In this document: piece after piece, positions 27,401-35,637 of the stretch
How the letters are laid out: the number at the start of each line of letters is the position of its first letter
Numbering within the stretch: the first letter of the stretch is position 1
Assembly (NCBI GenBank): GCA_022447065.1
Contig: JAKUUM010000016.1
Location: 1 to 35,862, forward strand
Direction of reading: 5' to 3'
Origin: SAR86 cluster bacterium
Lineage (GTDB): Bacteria; Pseudomonadota; Gammaproteobacteria; Magnimaribacterales; Magnimaribacteraceae
DNA: 35,862 bases
The notes under the pieces: generated by a model
The model's input: only the letters and a program-made list of their open reading frames with translations
The model's database searches: none
Told to the model about the DNA's origin: nothing
Position numbers and translations under genes: made by a program

Positions 27401-27684
27401 TTACCTCCTTCACCACCATAGCTGGCTTATTACCCATAGCCCTAGGTTATAGCGTTGATTTGATAGACCGAACCATCAAAGCTGGGTCTTTCATATCAAG
27501 TTACTGGGAACAGATGGCGGGAGCATTGGCAGTCGGACTGGCAGTGGGTACAGTTTTAACGTTAGTAGTTACTCCTTGTGCTTTAGCACTCCCTGATGCT
27601 TCGAAAGATATTGGTTCAAAAGTAAAGAGATTTTTACTAAGAATTGAAAGACGTATCTTTCCAAAAAGATCGATTCAATCTTAA
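24478..27684 (+). CDS. RND-family efflux pump, inner-membrane subunit
   Basis: A 1068-residue resistance-nodulation-division transporter with the expected 12-helix plan: one helix near 15-33, a group at about 335-490, one near 532-550, and a group at about 866-1037, with two large periplasmic loops between. It should export small molecules using the proton gradient. The relay in helix 4 reads MTIDGSIVVTE: D399 is present, but the second Asp of AcrB (D408) is glycine, and E406 sits 7 residues on, as in CzcA-type metal pumps. The AcrB lysine K940 is replaced by N937 in VVNNNIVLVD. Substrate is unknown. It is coupled to the adaptor; no TolC-type gene is in the window. Confidence 0.93.
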   Translation: MKNFVLAAVNKSRTSISIFLLLSLWGIYAMVSMPKATEPDVTFPAVGVSVVYEGVSPQDSERLLAKPLETALRTIEGVEEVRSQATTGFAFLQILFDQDWDMDKALYDVRVKVDEVRPELPADAREPNVLEFSTKDEPILNISLVSSTASERTLRKLAEDLQDDIETLPEVLEANLQGVPEELLEAIVQKSNLESYGISISDLYQAISNSNRVIPAGSQDTGKGRFSVSVPSVFSSLEDINNLPIKVSGNSVITLDDIAEIRRTFKDRGGYSRINGMPAVSIEIKKRSGTNVIDTNKKIKALVAKEQLNFPPGIDVVYSYDNAEWALDMISETEGNVLTAIVIVMVVVLAVLGFRTSMLVGMAIPFSYLFALMIMHILGKEFNFMVMFGMLISMGMTIDGSIVVTEYADRKLAEGMERVEAYTTAASRMFWPVLTSTATTLVAFTPLMFWGGMGAFIRDMPTTVFFVLTGSLLYALVFAPILGALFGGLAKGRGSTEQTNRIRRLETDEPTSLPGFTGFYARRISNFLKHPFQIIFLIVFSIYILIFQIWPDHGKGIVYFPDVAPQYSEINISARGNLSVDEILELSLDVERDVLGLEDVETFYLRTGSGRSRFGSSRGNPDQISTIFAGFYNKDERPSGKDGYQILNELRNLTKNHSGILVTVEAERHGPPIGRAIDINILGNNPKTLREATEKVTRFIEEEVEGLIDVENTLPKRGLEWKLVIDKTRAAQFGASTNDVGAAVQMVTNGIKVGEYRPLDADEEIDIRVRFPKSERNIDQLERLNIRTNKGMVSVSSFVESKPVPETTVIKRMDGKRVYSVTAEKGQGVIVSEKIRQIKEWLAVTDLGPGITIKYGGFEKYNTEAFTYLVNAFILTLFLMMIMMVTQFNSFYQSIVILSAIALSFGGVFLSLLVFNRPISTMQTGIAFIALTGIVVNNNIVLVDTFNVLKKNNPESSTKELALRTAVLRLRPVFLTSFTTIAGLLPIALGYSVDLIDRTIKAGSFISSYWEQMAGALAVGLAVGTVLTLVVTPCALALPDASKDIGSKVKRFLLRIERRIFPKRSIQS

Positions 27685-27765
27685 AACCTTTCTAAAAGTT
27701 TCTTTTAATTCCTGCTAAAGTTAATTGAATTCATCATAAAATAAAGGGTTGGGAGTACTTATATT

Positions 27766-29820
27766 TTGCTTGATAAAACAATTAAGATTTCTGTTTTTAT
27801 ACTTTTGATAAGTTCCTTTACTCTTTCAGCAGAAATTGAAGAGGAAATAATTGTTGAAGCAAAAAAACTAGATAGCATCTCAGACTGGAAGGAAGATGTT
27901 TCTTCTACCAGCTTGAATTCTGAAGAAATTATTATTGTTGAAGCTCAACACCCCAAGCAAATCTTTAATCGAGTTCCAGGCGTATGGATAAGCAGAGGAT
28001 CTGGTCAGGAACATCTAACTGCTATTAGGTCGCCCGTTTTGACTGGTCCCGGGGCTTGTGGATCATTTTTAATATTAGAAGACAGTGTACCTGTCCGACC
28101 AAGTGGATTCTGTAATGTTAACGGACTATTTGAAACTCTAACAGAGAGTGCATCTTCTCTTGAGGTAATAAGAGGTCCTGCTAGTGCTCGATACGGTAGT
28201 AACGCAATGCACGGGGTAATAAACGTAGTATCTAGACCTCTGTCAGACATCAATAGTTTTTCTACTAACATCGGGCCTGATGGTCATCAAACTTTTAAAT
28301 CATCTGTAGGAGATTTTGAGAATTGGAGAATTAATACTCTTTTTTCTTCTAGTGATGGGTTTAGAGATGAATCTGGATATGATCAGCAGAAATTTCACTT
28401 AAAAAATAAGTTAGAACTGAATAATTGGGAAGGAGTAGTAAATGTCAGAATTACCAACCTCAATCAAGAAACTGCGGGATACATATCAGGTAAAGATATC
28501 TATAAAGATAAAGAAGAAAGCAAACAAAATTTAAATCCTGAAGCTTATAGAGATGCCAGTACATTAAAATCTGATATCCATTTATCTAGAATTCGGAATA
28601 AATCAACTCTGTCTCTGATTCCTTATGCAAGGAAAAACAACATGGAGTTTTTACAACACTACCTTCCAGGCACTCCTGTTGAAAAAAATAACCACAGCAG
28701 TTTGGGGTTAATTGTTAAACGCATAACCCCTTTTCAAAACTTAGAAATGACTTCAGGTATACAAATAGAGACGGCCAAGGTTAAGCTTGAAGAATACCAG
28801 GCATCTCCTTTAACAACGAGTTCTGCTTTTAATAATGCTGTTAGACCTCAGGGATTCCATTACAACTACCAAGTAGACTCTAAAGTAGTTGCTTTCTTTA
28901 CTGGCTTTTCTGACTATTCATTTGGAAACTCCTCTTTGCTTTTCAGTGATTTAAGAATCGAGAGTAATAAATACAGTTACGACAACAGAATGCTAACTGG
29001 AAACACAAAAGATGATGGTACTCTTTGCAGCTTTGGAGGTTGTTACTACAGTAGACCAGAAGATCGAGATGATAGTTTCAAGGAAGTAAGCTTTAGAATT
29101 GGTGTTGAAAAAAATTCTGAACTGATAGGGTTTTTCTCTCAGATCAGCTTGGGGTTTCGTCCTCCTCAAATGACTGAACTTTATCGACTACAAAAGAAAC
29201 AAACTGTAGGCGACATTGATTCCGAGAAGTTATTGATGATGGAAGTCGGTACTAGATTTAAAAGTAAAAGTATAGAAGGTTCAGTGAGTATATATTCTGG
29301 TAAAAAAAATGATTTCATATTCAGAGATTCTGAGAATTTTATTCAAGACCATGGGAAAACCAATCATCGTGGAATGGAGCTCTTCGTTAGGTTAAACCTA
29401 GATGAAAAAAATCTTTTTTATCTTGCTGGAACCTTACAACAACACAAATATGACTTCTCTTCTGAAACCTCAATGAAAGAGAAAATTTCAAAAGGCAACT
29501 ACGTGGACACTGCACCTAAAACCTCATTCAACTTAAGATGGATTAATCTAATCTCAAACAGACTCAAGTCAGAATTTGAAGTTGAAAACTTAGGCTCTTA
29601 CTATACCGATGCCGCGAACCTTCATAAGTATGAAGGTCATACCTTACTTCATTTTAGACTTTTAGTTTCCAACAAAGATAATCTCAAGCAATTCATCAGG
29701 ATTCATAATCTATTGAATGAGGATTATGCTGAAAGAGCTGACTTCAATTCTTATGGAGGAGATAGATATTTTCCAGGAATTCCTAGGCAAGTTTTCTTTG
29801 GCTTGGAATACACCTTTTAA
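27766..29820 (+). CDS. TonB-dependent outer-membrane receptor
   Basis: A 684-residue TonB-dependent receptor. Signal peptide about 1-22, a probable TonB box (EEIIVEA, 26-32), and a plug domain to about 160 with GVWISRGSG, LEVIRGPASARYGSNAMHGVINV. The barrel follows and the protein ends in EYTF, a terminal aromatic residue suited to BAM recognition. Two plug cysteines (C98 in GACGS, C116 in GFCNV) and a second pair in a barrel loop (LCSFGGC) probably form disulfides. Ligand cannot be named; iron-siderophore, vitamin or other transport are possible. The start is TTG at 27766 with GGGAG 10 bases upstream; no in-frame ATG precedes the signal peptide. Confidence 0.9.
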   Translation: MLDKTIKISVFILLISSFTLSAEIEEEIIVEAKKLDSISDWKEDVSSTSLNSEEIIIVEAQHPKQIFNRVPGVWISRGSGQEHLTAIRSPVLTGPGACGSFLILEDSVPVRPSGFCNVNGLFETLTESASSLEVIRGPASARYGSNAMHGVINVVSRPLSDINSFSTNIGPDGHQTFKSSVGDFENWRINTLFSSSDGFRDESGYDQQKFHLKNKLELNNWEGVVNVRITNLNQETAGYISGKDIYKDKEESKQNLNPEAYRDASTLKSDIHLSRIRNKSTLSLIPYARKNNMEFLQHYLPGTPVEKNNHSSLGLIVKRITPFQNLEMTSGIQIETAKVKLEEYQASPLTTSSAFNNAVRPQGFHYNYQVDSKVVAFFTGFSDYSFGNSSLLFSDLRIESNKYSYDNRMLTGNTKDDGTLCSFGGCYYSRPEDRDDSFKEVSFRIGVEKNSELIGFFSQISLGFRPPQMTELYRLQKKQTVGDIDSEKLLMMEVGTRFKSKSIEGSVSIYSGKKNDFIFRDSENFIQDHGKTNHRGMELFVRLNLDEKNLFYLAGTLQQHKYDFSSETSMKEKISKGNYVDTAPKTSFNLRWINLISNRLKSEFEVENLGSYYTDAANLHKYEGHTLLHFRLLVSNKDNLKQFIRIHNLLNEDYAERADFNSYGGDRYFPGIPRQVFFGLEYTF

Positions 29821-29866
29821 AATAAAAATAAAACTTTGTTGAAAAATTAGATAAACTTTAGCTCTT

Positions 29867-30100
29867 ATGGTCGAAAAAAAAGTTGCCGTAAATTTTGAGA
29901 AGGCTTTAAAGGACCTTGAAAAAATAGTTGAGGACTTAGAGTCAGGTGATCTCAGCCTAGAAGAATCATTAAAGTCTTTTGAAAAAGGTATTAAGCTCAC
30001 TCGCCAGTGTCAAGCAGAGCTAGAAAAGGCCGAGCTTAAAGTACAAAAGTTAGTTGAAGAAAATGGAGAACTTAAGACAAAGCCTCTAAACCATGACTAA
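29867..30100 (+). CDS. xseB: exodeoxyribonuclease VII small subunit
   Basis: A 77-residue, mostly helical protein. FEKALKDLEKIVEDLESGDLSLEESLKSFEKGIKL is the XseB signature region at about 9-44 (only the type of pattern is cited, it spans the whole first helix pair). It binds XseA, which degrades single-stranded DNA; XseA is not in the window. It overlaps ispA by 8 bases and starts the conserved xseB-ispA-dxs cluster. Confidence 0.94.
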   Translation: MVEKKVAVNFEKALKDLEKIVEDLESGDLSLEESLKSFEKGIKLTRQCQAELEKAELKVQKLVEENGELKTKPLNHD

Positions 30101-30965
30101 AATTGAAGGCTGGACACAGTCTTATATAGACAGAATCAATTCTGCTCTAGAGTCTTCTATTCCTAAAGATAAAGATATTCTAACTCAGGCTATTAGATAT
30201 TCTGTTTTAAGTGGGGGTAAAAGATTAAGGCCTCTTTTAGTTTATCTTGCTTCAGAATTAGGTAGTGCACCAACAGAAGCTCAAGATAATGTGGGTTGCT
30301 CGGTTGAATTAATCCACTGTTATTCTCTTATACATGATGACCTTCCTGCCATGGACGATGATTCTCTTAGAAGAGGCAAACCCACTTGTCACAAAAAATT
30401 TGGAGACGCGATAGCAATATTAGCGGGAGATGCTCTTCAACCTCTGGCGTACACCTTAATAACTGAATCAAATCAAATAGAAGATAAAACTAAAGTGAAA
30501 TTAGTCTCAATACTAAGTAAAGCTTGTGGTTGGGATGGGATGGTTGAAGGCCAAATTTTAGATATTTCAGACCATGATTACTTCTCTTTAGAGGAATTAG
30601 ATTCAATGCATATGAAAAAAACAGGAATTCTAATTATAGCTTGTCTTGAAATGGGAGGGATGATCTCTGATTTACCAGAACCTGAAATAAAACTTCTTAA
30701 GCAATTTGGAAAAAAAGTAGGTCTTGCCTTTCAAATACGTGACGACGTTATAGATCTAGAGTCTCCTCCAGAAGTCAGTGGTAAAGCACAGGGCTCAGAC
30801 TTAATAAAAGAAAAGTTAACTTATCCTTCCTTGATTGGTATTAAGGCGTCAAAAGAAAGAGCAATTGAATTAAGTGAAGAAGCAAAAGAATTTGCAAAAA
30901 AATTATCAGGAGATTCTAATAAGTTAATTAAACTCTGTGATTTTATAGTACAAAGAGATTATTAA
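30093..30965 (+). CDS. ispA: (2E,6E)-farnesyl diphosphate synthase
   Basis: Condenses IPP with DMAPP and GPP. The 290-residue protein has the first Asp-rich motif DDLPAMDDD at 82-90 (bacterial DDxx(xx)D form), RRGKPTCH, KTG, and the second Asp-rich motif FQIRDDVID at 213-221. GGKRLRP (41-47) binds IPP. The final KLTYPSLIG is slightly different from the usual KxTYP but conserved. It overlaps xseB and is followed after 2 bases by dxs, supplying prenyl chains for ubiquinone and undecaprenyl lipids. Confidence 0.96.
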   Translation: MTKIEGWTQSYIDRINSALESSIPKDKDILTQAIRYSVLSGGKRLRPLLVYLASELGSAPTEAQDNVGCSVELIHCYSLIHDDLPAMDDDSLRRGKPTCHKKFGDAIAILAGDALQPLAYTLITESNQIEDKTKVKLVSILSKACGWDGMVEGQILDISDHDYFSLEELDSMHMKKTGILIIACLEMGGMISDLPEPEIKLLKQFGKKVGLAFQIRDDVIDLESPPEVSGKAQGSDLIKEKLTYPSLIGIKASKERAIELSEEAKEFAKKLSGDSNKLIKLCDFIVQRDY

Positions 30966-30967
30966 TT

Positions 30968-32851
30968 TTGAAAATATTTGAAGAAATACCTGTCCAAAAA
31001 CCTTCTGGAGGATTATTGGCTTCGGTTAATCTACCTTCCGATCTTAGGAAGCTTGATATGAAAAAACTTCCTCAATTCGCAGATGAATTAAGAGAATATC
31101 TTCTGTATAGCGTTGGACAAACAGGTGGTCACTTTGGAGCAGGTCTGGGGGTAGTAGAACTAACCATTGCTCTACATTACGCTTTTGATACTCCGAAGGA
31201 TAAAATTATTTGGGACGTTGGGCACCAGACTTATCCACACAAAATAATCACTGGTAGAAAAGAAGCCATGGATACTATCAGGCAAACCAATGGGTTATCT
31301 CCCTTCCTCTCAAGACAGGAAAGTGAATATGATTCATTTGGTGCGGGTCATTCAAGTACTTCAATCAGTGCTGCTCTCGGTATGGCAGCCGCTGCAAGAC
31401 ACAAGGGTGAAGATAAAGATGTTGTGGCAGTTATAGGTGATGGTGCTATGACAGCTGGAATGGCATATGAAGCCCTTTCTCACGCAGGCTCTATAGATGA
31501 AAAAGTTTTAGTTATTCTTAATGATAACCAAATGTCCATCTCAGAAAATGTAGGAGGTCTCAAAAACTATCTGGCAAGGATTTGGGCAAGTCCTCTTTAC
31601 AATCAAATAAGACAAGGTGGTAAAACGGTTCTTCGCTTCATTCCAGCAGCTACTAGATTAGCAAGAAAAGCTGAAATCCAAGCAAAAGGAATGCTTACTC
31701 CAGGAACCTTATTTGAAGAACTTGGACTTTCATACATTGGCCCGGTAAATGGCCATGATCCAGTTGCCTTAGTAAAAATATTAAATGACCTAAAAAATCT
31801 CGATGGACCAAGACTTTTACATGTTATTACCCAAAAAGGAAAAGGATTTCTTCCAGCTGAATTAGATCCTATTGGCTTCCATGCTATAAACAAAATCCAA
31901 CCTTTAAAAAAGCAGAACATAGAAAAACTTCCTACTTATTCAGATTTATTTGGTGAATGGCTTTGCTATAAAGCTAAAAAAGATAATCGCTTAACGGCAA
32001 TAACACCTGCCATGAGGGAAGGGTCTGGTATGGTCAAATTTTCCAAGGAATTTCCAGACAGATATTACGATGTTGCTATCGCTGAGCAACATAGTGTTTC
32101 TTTGGCAGCAGGTATGGCTTGTGAAGGATTAAAACCTGTAGTTGCAATCTATAGCACTTTTTTACAAAGGGCTTACGATCAACTCATACATGACGTAGCC
32201 TTACAAGACCTTGATGTCCTGTTTGCTATAGATCGGGCTGGCCTTGTGGGAGCAGATGGACCTACACATCAAGGAGCATTTGACATCTCTTTCCTACGCT
32301 GTATTCCAAACATGGTAATTATGACTCCTTCAAATGAAAATATTGCCTGGAAAATGCTTAATACAGGATTTGATCATCAAGGACCTGCTTCAATCAGATA
32401 CCCTAGAGGGTCAGGACCTGGCTCTCAGGTTGAGAAAGATGATGCAACTCTACAACTGGGTAAAAGTACATTAATTAAATCTTCAGGAGACAAAAAGATA
32501 TCAATTATGAATTTTGGTTCTACCTTAAAATTAGCTTCTGAAATTGCCGATGATTTTGATGCTAGCTTATTCGACATGAATTTTGTTAAGCCTTTAGATC
32601 AAGAAAAAATACTGCAGTTGGCAAAAGAAAATAAGCTACTAGTAACAATAGAGGAGAATGTTGTAAAAGGAGGAGCTGGTTCAGCTGTTGTAGAATTTTT
32701 AGCTGAAAACAATCAAATGATTTCTATTTTAAATTTTGGTATTTCTGATGAATTTGTTCAGCATGGAAGCCCAGACCATCAAAAGGTAAGTTCAGGTTTA
32801 GGAAAAGAAGAAATAACAGAGAAAATTAGAAAACGATTAGACCAACTATAG
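30968..32851 (+). CDS. dxs: 1-deoxy-D-xylulose-5-phosphate synthase
   Basis: Entry enzyme of the MEP isoprenoid route, condensing pyruvate and glyceraldehyde 3-phosphate with thiamine diphosphate. The 627-residue protein has H55 in GGHFGAGLG, the ThDP motif GDGAMTAG (157-164) with NDN at 185-187, GAGHSSTSIS, and the transketolase-type AIAEQHSVSLAAG with its catalytic Glu. The start is TTG at 30968, 2 bases after ispA stops; the next ATG would cut into the conserved N-terminus. It ends convergently with pgpA, the two stops sharing the palindrome CTATAG. Confidence 0.96.
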   Translation: MKIFEEIPVQKPSGGLLASVNLPSDLRKLDMKKLPQFADELREYLLYSVGQTGGHFGAGLGVVELTIALHYAFDTPKDKIIWDVGHQTYPHKIITGRKEAMDTIRQTNGLSPFLSRQESEYDSFGAGHSSTSISAALGMAAAARHKGEDKDVVAVIGDGAMTAGMAYEALSHAGSIDEKVLVILNDNQMSISENVGGLKNYLARIWASPLYNQIRQGGKTVLRFIPAATRLARKAEIQAKGMLTPGTLFEELGLSYIGPVNGHDPVALVKILNDLKNLDGPRLLHVITQKGKGFLPAELDPIGFHAINKIQPLKKQNIEKLPTYSDLFGEWLCYKAKKDNRLTAITPAMREGSGMVKFSKEFPDRYYDVAIAEQHSVSLAAGMACEGLKPVVAIYSTFLQRAYDQLIHDVALQDLDVLFAIDRAGLVGADGPTHQGAFDISFLRCIPNMVIMTPSNENIAWKMLNTGFDHQGPASIRYPRGSGPGSQVEKDDATLQLGKSTLIKSSGDKKISIMNFGSTLKLASEIADDFDASLFDMNFVKPLDQEKILQLAKENKLLVTIEENVVKGGAGSAVVEFLAENNQMISILNFGISDEFVQHGSPDHQKVSSGLGKEEITEKIRKRLDQL

Positions 32852-33385
32852 AAAATAGAAGAGATTCTCGTAAGAGGTATTGGGAAAAAGGCTGAGAAGA
32901 AAATAAAAAATACCAACAAGTACTATAGCTGAAAAGAAACCAGCCATAACATCATCCATCATAACTCCCAAAACCCCTTCTGAACGATCAAAGTACCCTA
33001 TCAGTGAAGGTTTCCAGATATCAAAAATACGGAATAAAACAAAACATAAAAGAATCCAGGGCCAAGGGGGTAGAAATAAAATTAAAGGAAAACACGCAAT
33101 CCACATTCCTACAAATTCATCCCAAACAAAAATCTTTGCATCCTTTTCTCCTCTCATAGTCCTTTTATAAATTTCCAAGCCAAAGAAAAAACAGATAAGT
33201 AAAAATATTAAATAAATTAGAAAAGCAGACCCCAAAGTCTGGGCTTCAAAGAATGGAAAAAATAAATAATAAAATAATAAACCGGCTATAAAACTTGCAA
33301 CTGTGCCAGGAGCTAAGGGCGAAAGTCCTGAACCAAACCCCAGAGCAAACCAAGTTAAAGGATTCTTATAATTTACCTCTTTCAT
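32846..33385 (-). CDS. pgpA: phosphatidylglycerophosphatase A
   Basis: Dephosphorylates phosphatidylglycerophosphate to phosphatidylglycerol in the inner membrane. The 179-residue protein has three or four hydrophobic helices, and the PgpA motifs GTVASF, VWDEFVGMW, FRIFDIWKP and GVMMDDVMAG, with the acidic residues that bind metal. It lies 6 bases after thiL, the usual thiL-pgpA order, and overlaps the end of convergent dxs by 6 bases. Confidence 0.93.
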   Translation of the reverse strand: MKEVNYKNPLTWFALGFGSGLSPLAPGTVASFIAGLLFYYLFFPFFEAQTLGSAFLIYLIFLLICFFFGLEIYKRTMRGEKDAKIFVWDEFVGMWIACFPLILFLPPWPWILLCFVLFRIFDIWKPSLIGYFDRSEGVLGVMMDDVMAGFFSAIVLVGIFYFLLSLFPNTSYENLFYFL

Positions 33386-33391
33386 TCTAAT

Positions 33392-34342
33392 TCAGAAATG
33401 TTGGTAACCGGAAGGTGTCTCAACAAGTTTTCCTTCAGCAGAAATAATTTCAACTTTTGATCCTTTCTTAATTAAACCGACTTCACATATTGAAAGATTT
33501 TCTTCCCTGGCTATGTCATTTATCTTTCCCTTATTGGATTCAGCACTAGTAAACAAGATCTCATAATCATCGCCCCTGTTAATCTCTTTAACAGATAAAG
33601 CTTTTGATAAAAAAGTAGGTATTTTTTTAAGAAAAATTTCTGCTCCTACTTTGCTTTCTTTACATAAGTGATCTAAGTCTTGGAACACTCCATCTGAAAT
33701 ATCAATGGCTGAAGAAGCTATGCCCAATAATCTTTCGGCAACACCAAAGCGTATTTTTGGTCTCAGATACCTGTTTTTATTTGAACTACTAGACTTTCCC
33801 AACTTCAATTGATCAAGCTCTGCCATCGCTTCTCCTATATATCCGGTAATGTAAATTAAATCGCCAACGTTTGCCCCTTTCCTAGTCAAAGTTTTTCCAG
33901 GATCTATATATCCTCCTACTTGGATAGTAATGGATAAATGACCTTTAGTTGTATCTCCTCCTATCAAGGGAATTTTAAATTCGTTTGATATGTCTTTAAG
34001 GCCCTGCTTAAAATCAGAAAGCCATTTTAAATCGTACTCCTTTATTGAAATAGCCAAAGTGAACCAAGCAGGAGTTGCGCCACAAGCAGCTAGATCGCTA
34101 AGGGCAACTGATACTGATCTATAAGCGATATCTGAGGGCTCCATGGTTTCCAGAAAGTGGACACCGCTGATCGAGGTATCTACAGAAATTACACTTTCTT
34201 TTTCTCTAGGAAGGCTAATGATTGCAGCATCATCGCCAATAGGAACCTTTATGCCTTGTTCTGCTAAATATGCAGAACCCACATCAGAAAAATATTCCTT
34301 TATTAATTGATGTTCGTTGAGAGTTTCTTGCCCTTTTTGCAA
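33392..34342 (-). CDS. thiL: thiamine-monophosphate kinase
   Basis: Phosphorylates thiamine monophosphate to thiamine diphosphate, the cofactor of Dxs encoded nearby. IGDDAAII is the metal/ATP motif, followed by DTSISGVHF, SVSVALSDLAACGATP, GGDTTKG and AIDISDGVFQDLDHL, all ThiL. The start is uncertain. A GTG at 34402 would overlap the thiolase by 53 bases and adds residues not found in the family. The TTG at 34342, 7 bases after the thiolase stop, gives 317 residues and is preferred; the conserved region begins at NEHQLIKEYF. It lacks its usual upstream neighbour nusB, having a thiolase instead. Confidence 0.92.
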   Translation of the reverse strand: MQKGQETLNEHQLIKEYFSDVGSAYLAEQGIKVPIGDDAAIISLPREKESVISVDTSISGVHFLETMEPSDIAYRSVSVALSDLAACGATPAWFTLAISIKEYDLKWLSDFKQGLKDISNEFKIPLIGGDTTKGHLSITIQVGGYIDPGKTLTRKGANVGDLIYITGYIGEAMAELDQLKLGKSSSSNKNRYLRPKIRFGVAERLLGIASSAIDISDGVFQDLDHLCKESKVGAEIFLKKIPTFLSKALSVKEINRGDDYEILFTSAESNKGKINDIAREENLSICEVGLIKKGSKVEIISAEGKLVETPSGYQHF

Positions 34343-34349
34343 AGTTAAG

Positions 34350-35543
34350 TTATTCAGGGATAGATTCAAATAACCCTGCAGCTCCCATGCCGCCACCAAC
34401 ACACATAGTTACAACTCCGTATTTGCCTTCTCTTCGTCTTAGCTCGCGAGTTATATGACCAACCTGTCTTGAGCCCGTCATTCCAAATGGATGACCAATA
34501 GCAATGGATCCACCATTAACATTTAATTTCTCTGTTGGAAGATGAAGTTTATCTCTGATGTACACAACCTGAGAAGCGAAAGCTTCATTAAGTTCCCATA
34601 AATCTATGTCTGATATCTCTAATCCTGCTGATTTTAAAAGCTTTGGAATTGCAAAAAGTGGACCTATTCCCATTTCATCAGGTTCACAGCCAACCACTGT
34701 AAAGCCCCTGAAATAAGCTAAAGGCTTAACGCCTAATTCATTTGCCTTGTCTTCACTCATCACCATAGTTACAGAAGCACCATCAGATAGTTGAGATGAG
34801 TTTCCTGCTGTAACCGAACCACCTTCTGGATCAAAAACAGGATTTAAGCTAGCTAACCCCTCAAGAGTAGTGTCAGGACGGTTACAACTATCTTTATCTA
34901 CAATGGTATCCACTTCCTTTTCAGCACCGGTCTCTTTATTCTTGAGCAACATTTTTGTCGCCATTGGAATTATTTCATCATCAAAAAGGCCTTGATCTTG
35001 TGCTTGAGCACACCTTTCTTGGCTTGATAACGAATATTCATCTTGAGCTTCTCTGGAAACTCCGTACCTTTTTGCAACCGTTTCTGCGGTTATCCCCATA
35101 GCGTGATAAATCCCTGGTACTTCTTCCGCAATCTTCTCATTAACATACATATGCATGTTCGTATTTCCTTGGACAGTACTTATTGATTCAACCCCGCCTG
35201 CTATTAAACAATCAGCAAAACCACTCTGGATTTGAGTTGCTGCCATAGAAATGGTTTGTAATCCTGAAGAACAATATCTGTTGACTGTAACTCCAGCTGT
35301 TTCTATAGGTAACTTTGATAAAACTGCTACATTTCTGGCTATGTTGTGGCCCTGGGGTCCTTCTGGATTTCCACAACCTAAATAAACATCTTCTACTAAA
35401 GATGGGTCAACTTCTGGGTTCCTTTCCATAAGCACGTCTAATATATGGGCTGTCATGTTGTCCGCCCTAGTCTGGTTAAAACCACCCCTGAAAGACTTTG
35501 CTAGACCAGTTCTAACGCTATCTACTATCACTGCATCAGCCAT
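34350..35543 (-). CDS. acetyl-CoA acyltransferase (thiolase)
   Basis: Thiolase-family enzyme of 397 residues. The three catalytic residues are clear: nucleophilic C91 (NRYCSSGLQ), H351 (GGSIAIGHPFG) and C381 (MCVGGGMG). It could act degradatively in beta-oxidation (FadA/FadI-like) or as a biosynthetic acetoacetyl-CoA thiolase; no dehydrogenase partner (FadB) is adjacent, so the direction is not decided. A good Shine-Dalgarno (AAGGA, 6 bases before ATG) and a candidate promoter upstream support the start. It is followed by thiL on the same strand. Confidence 0.93.
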   Translation of the reverse strand: MADAVIVDSVRTGLAKSFRGGFNQTRADNMTAHILDVLMERNPEVDPSLVEDVYLGCGNPEGPQGHNIARNVAVLSKLPIETAGVTVNRYCSSGLQTISMAATQIQSGFADCLIAGGVESISTVQGNTNMHMYVNEKIAEEVPGIYHAMGITAETVAKRYGVSREAQDEYSLSSQERCAQAQDQGLFDDEIIPMATKMLLKNKETGAEKEVDTIVDKDSCNRPDTTLEGLASLNPVFDPEGGSVTAGNSSQLSDGASVTMVMSEDKANELGVKPLAYFRGFTVVGCEPDEMGIGPLFAIPKLLKSAGLEISDIDLWELNEAFASQVVYIRDKLHLPTEKLNVNGGSIAIGHPFGMTGSRQVGHITRELRRREGKYGVVTMCVGGGMGAAGLFESIPE

Positions 35544-35584
35544 AATTTATCCTTAAAAGTTTGATTCTTAATATAGGGCGATTG

Positions 35585-35613
35585 ATGTTAGGTTAGACTA
35601 AAGAAATTGGCAA
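35585..35613 (-). promoter_or_regulatory. candidate sigma70 promoter for the thiolase
   Basis: On the minus strand TTGCCA (35608-35613) and TAACAT (35585-35590) are 17 bases apart, matching 5 of 6 and 4 of 6 consensus positions. It lies about 40 bases upstream of the thiolase ATG. Found by eye. Confidence 0.45.
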
Positions 35614-35614
35614 G

Positions 35615-35633
35615 AAAATAAGATAGCTTCTTA
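35615..35633 (-). terminator. weak possible terminator of the right-edge gene
   Basis: On the minus strand TAAGA and TCTTA surround a 5-base loop and are followed by TTTTC, 4 bases after the stop of the small gene at 35638. The stem is short and AT-rich, so termination is uncertain. Confidence 0.25.
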
Positions 35634-35637
35634 ACCA

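Noticed and set aside
27685-27765. Terminator between the RND pump and the TonB receptor
   Set aside because: No stem of useful strength followed by a T-run could be found; the region is simply AT-rich.
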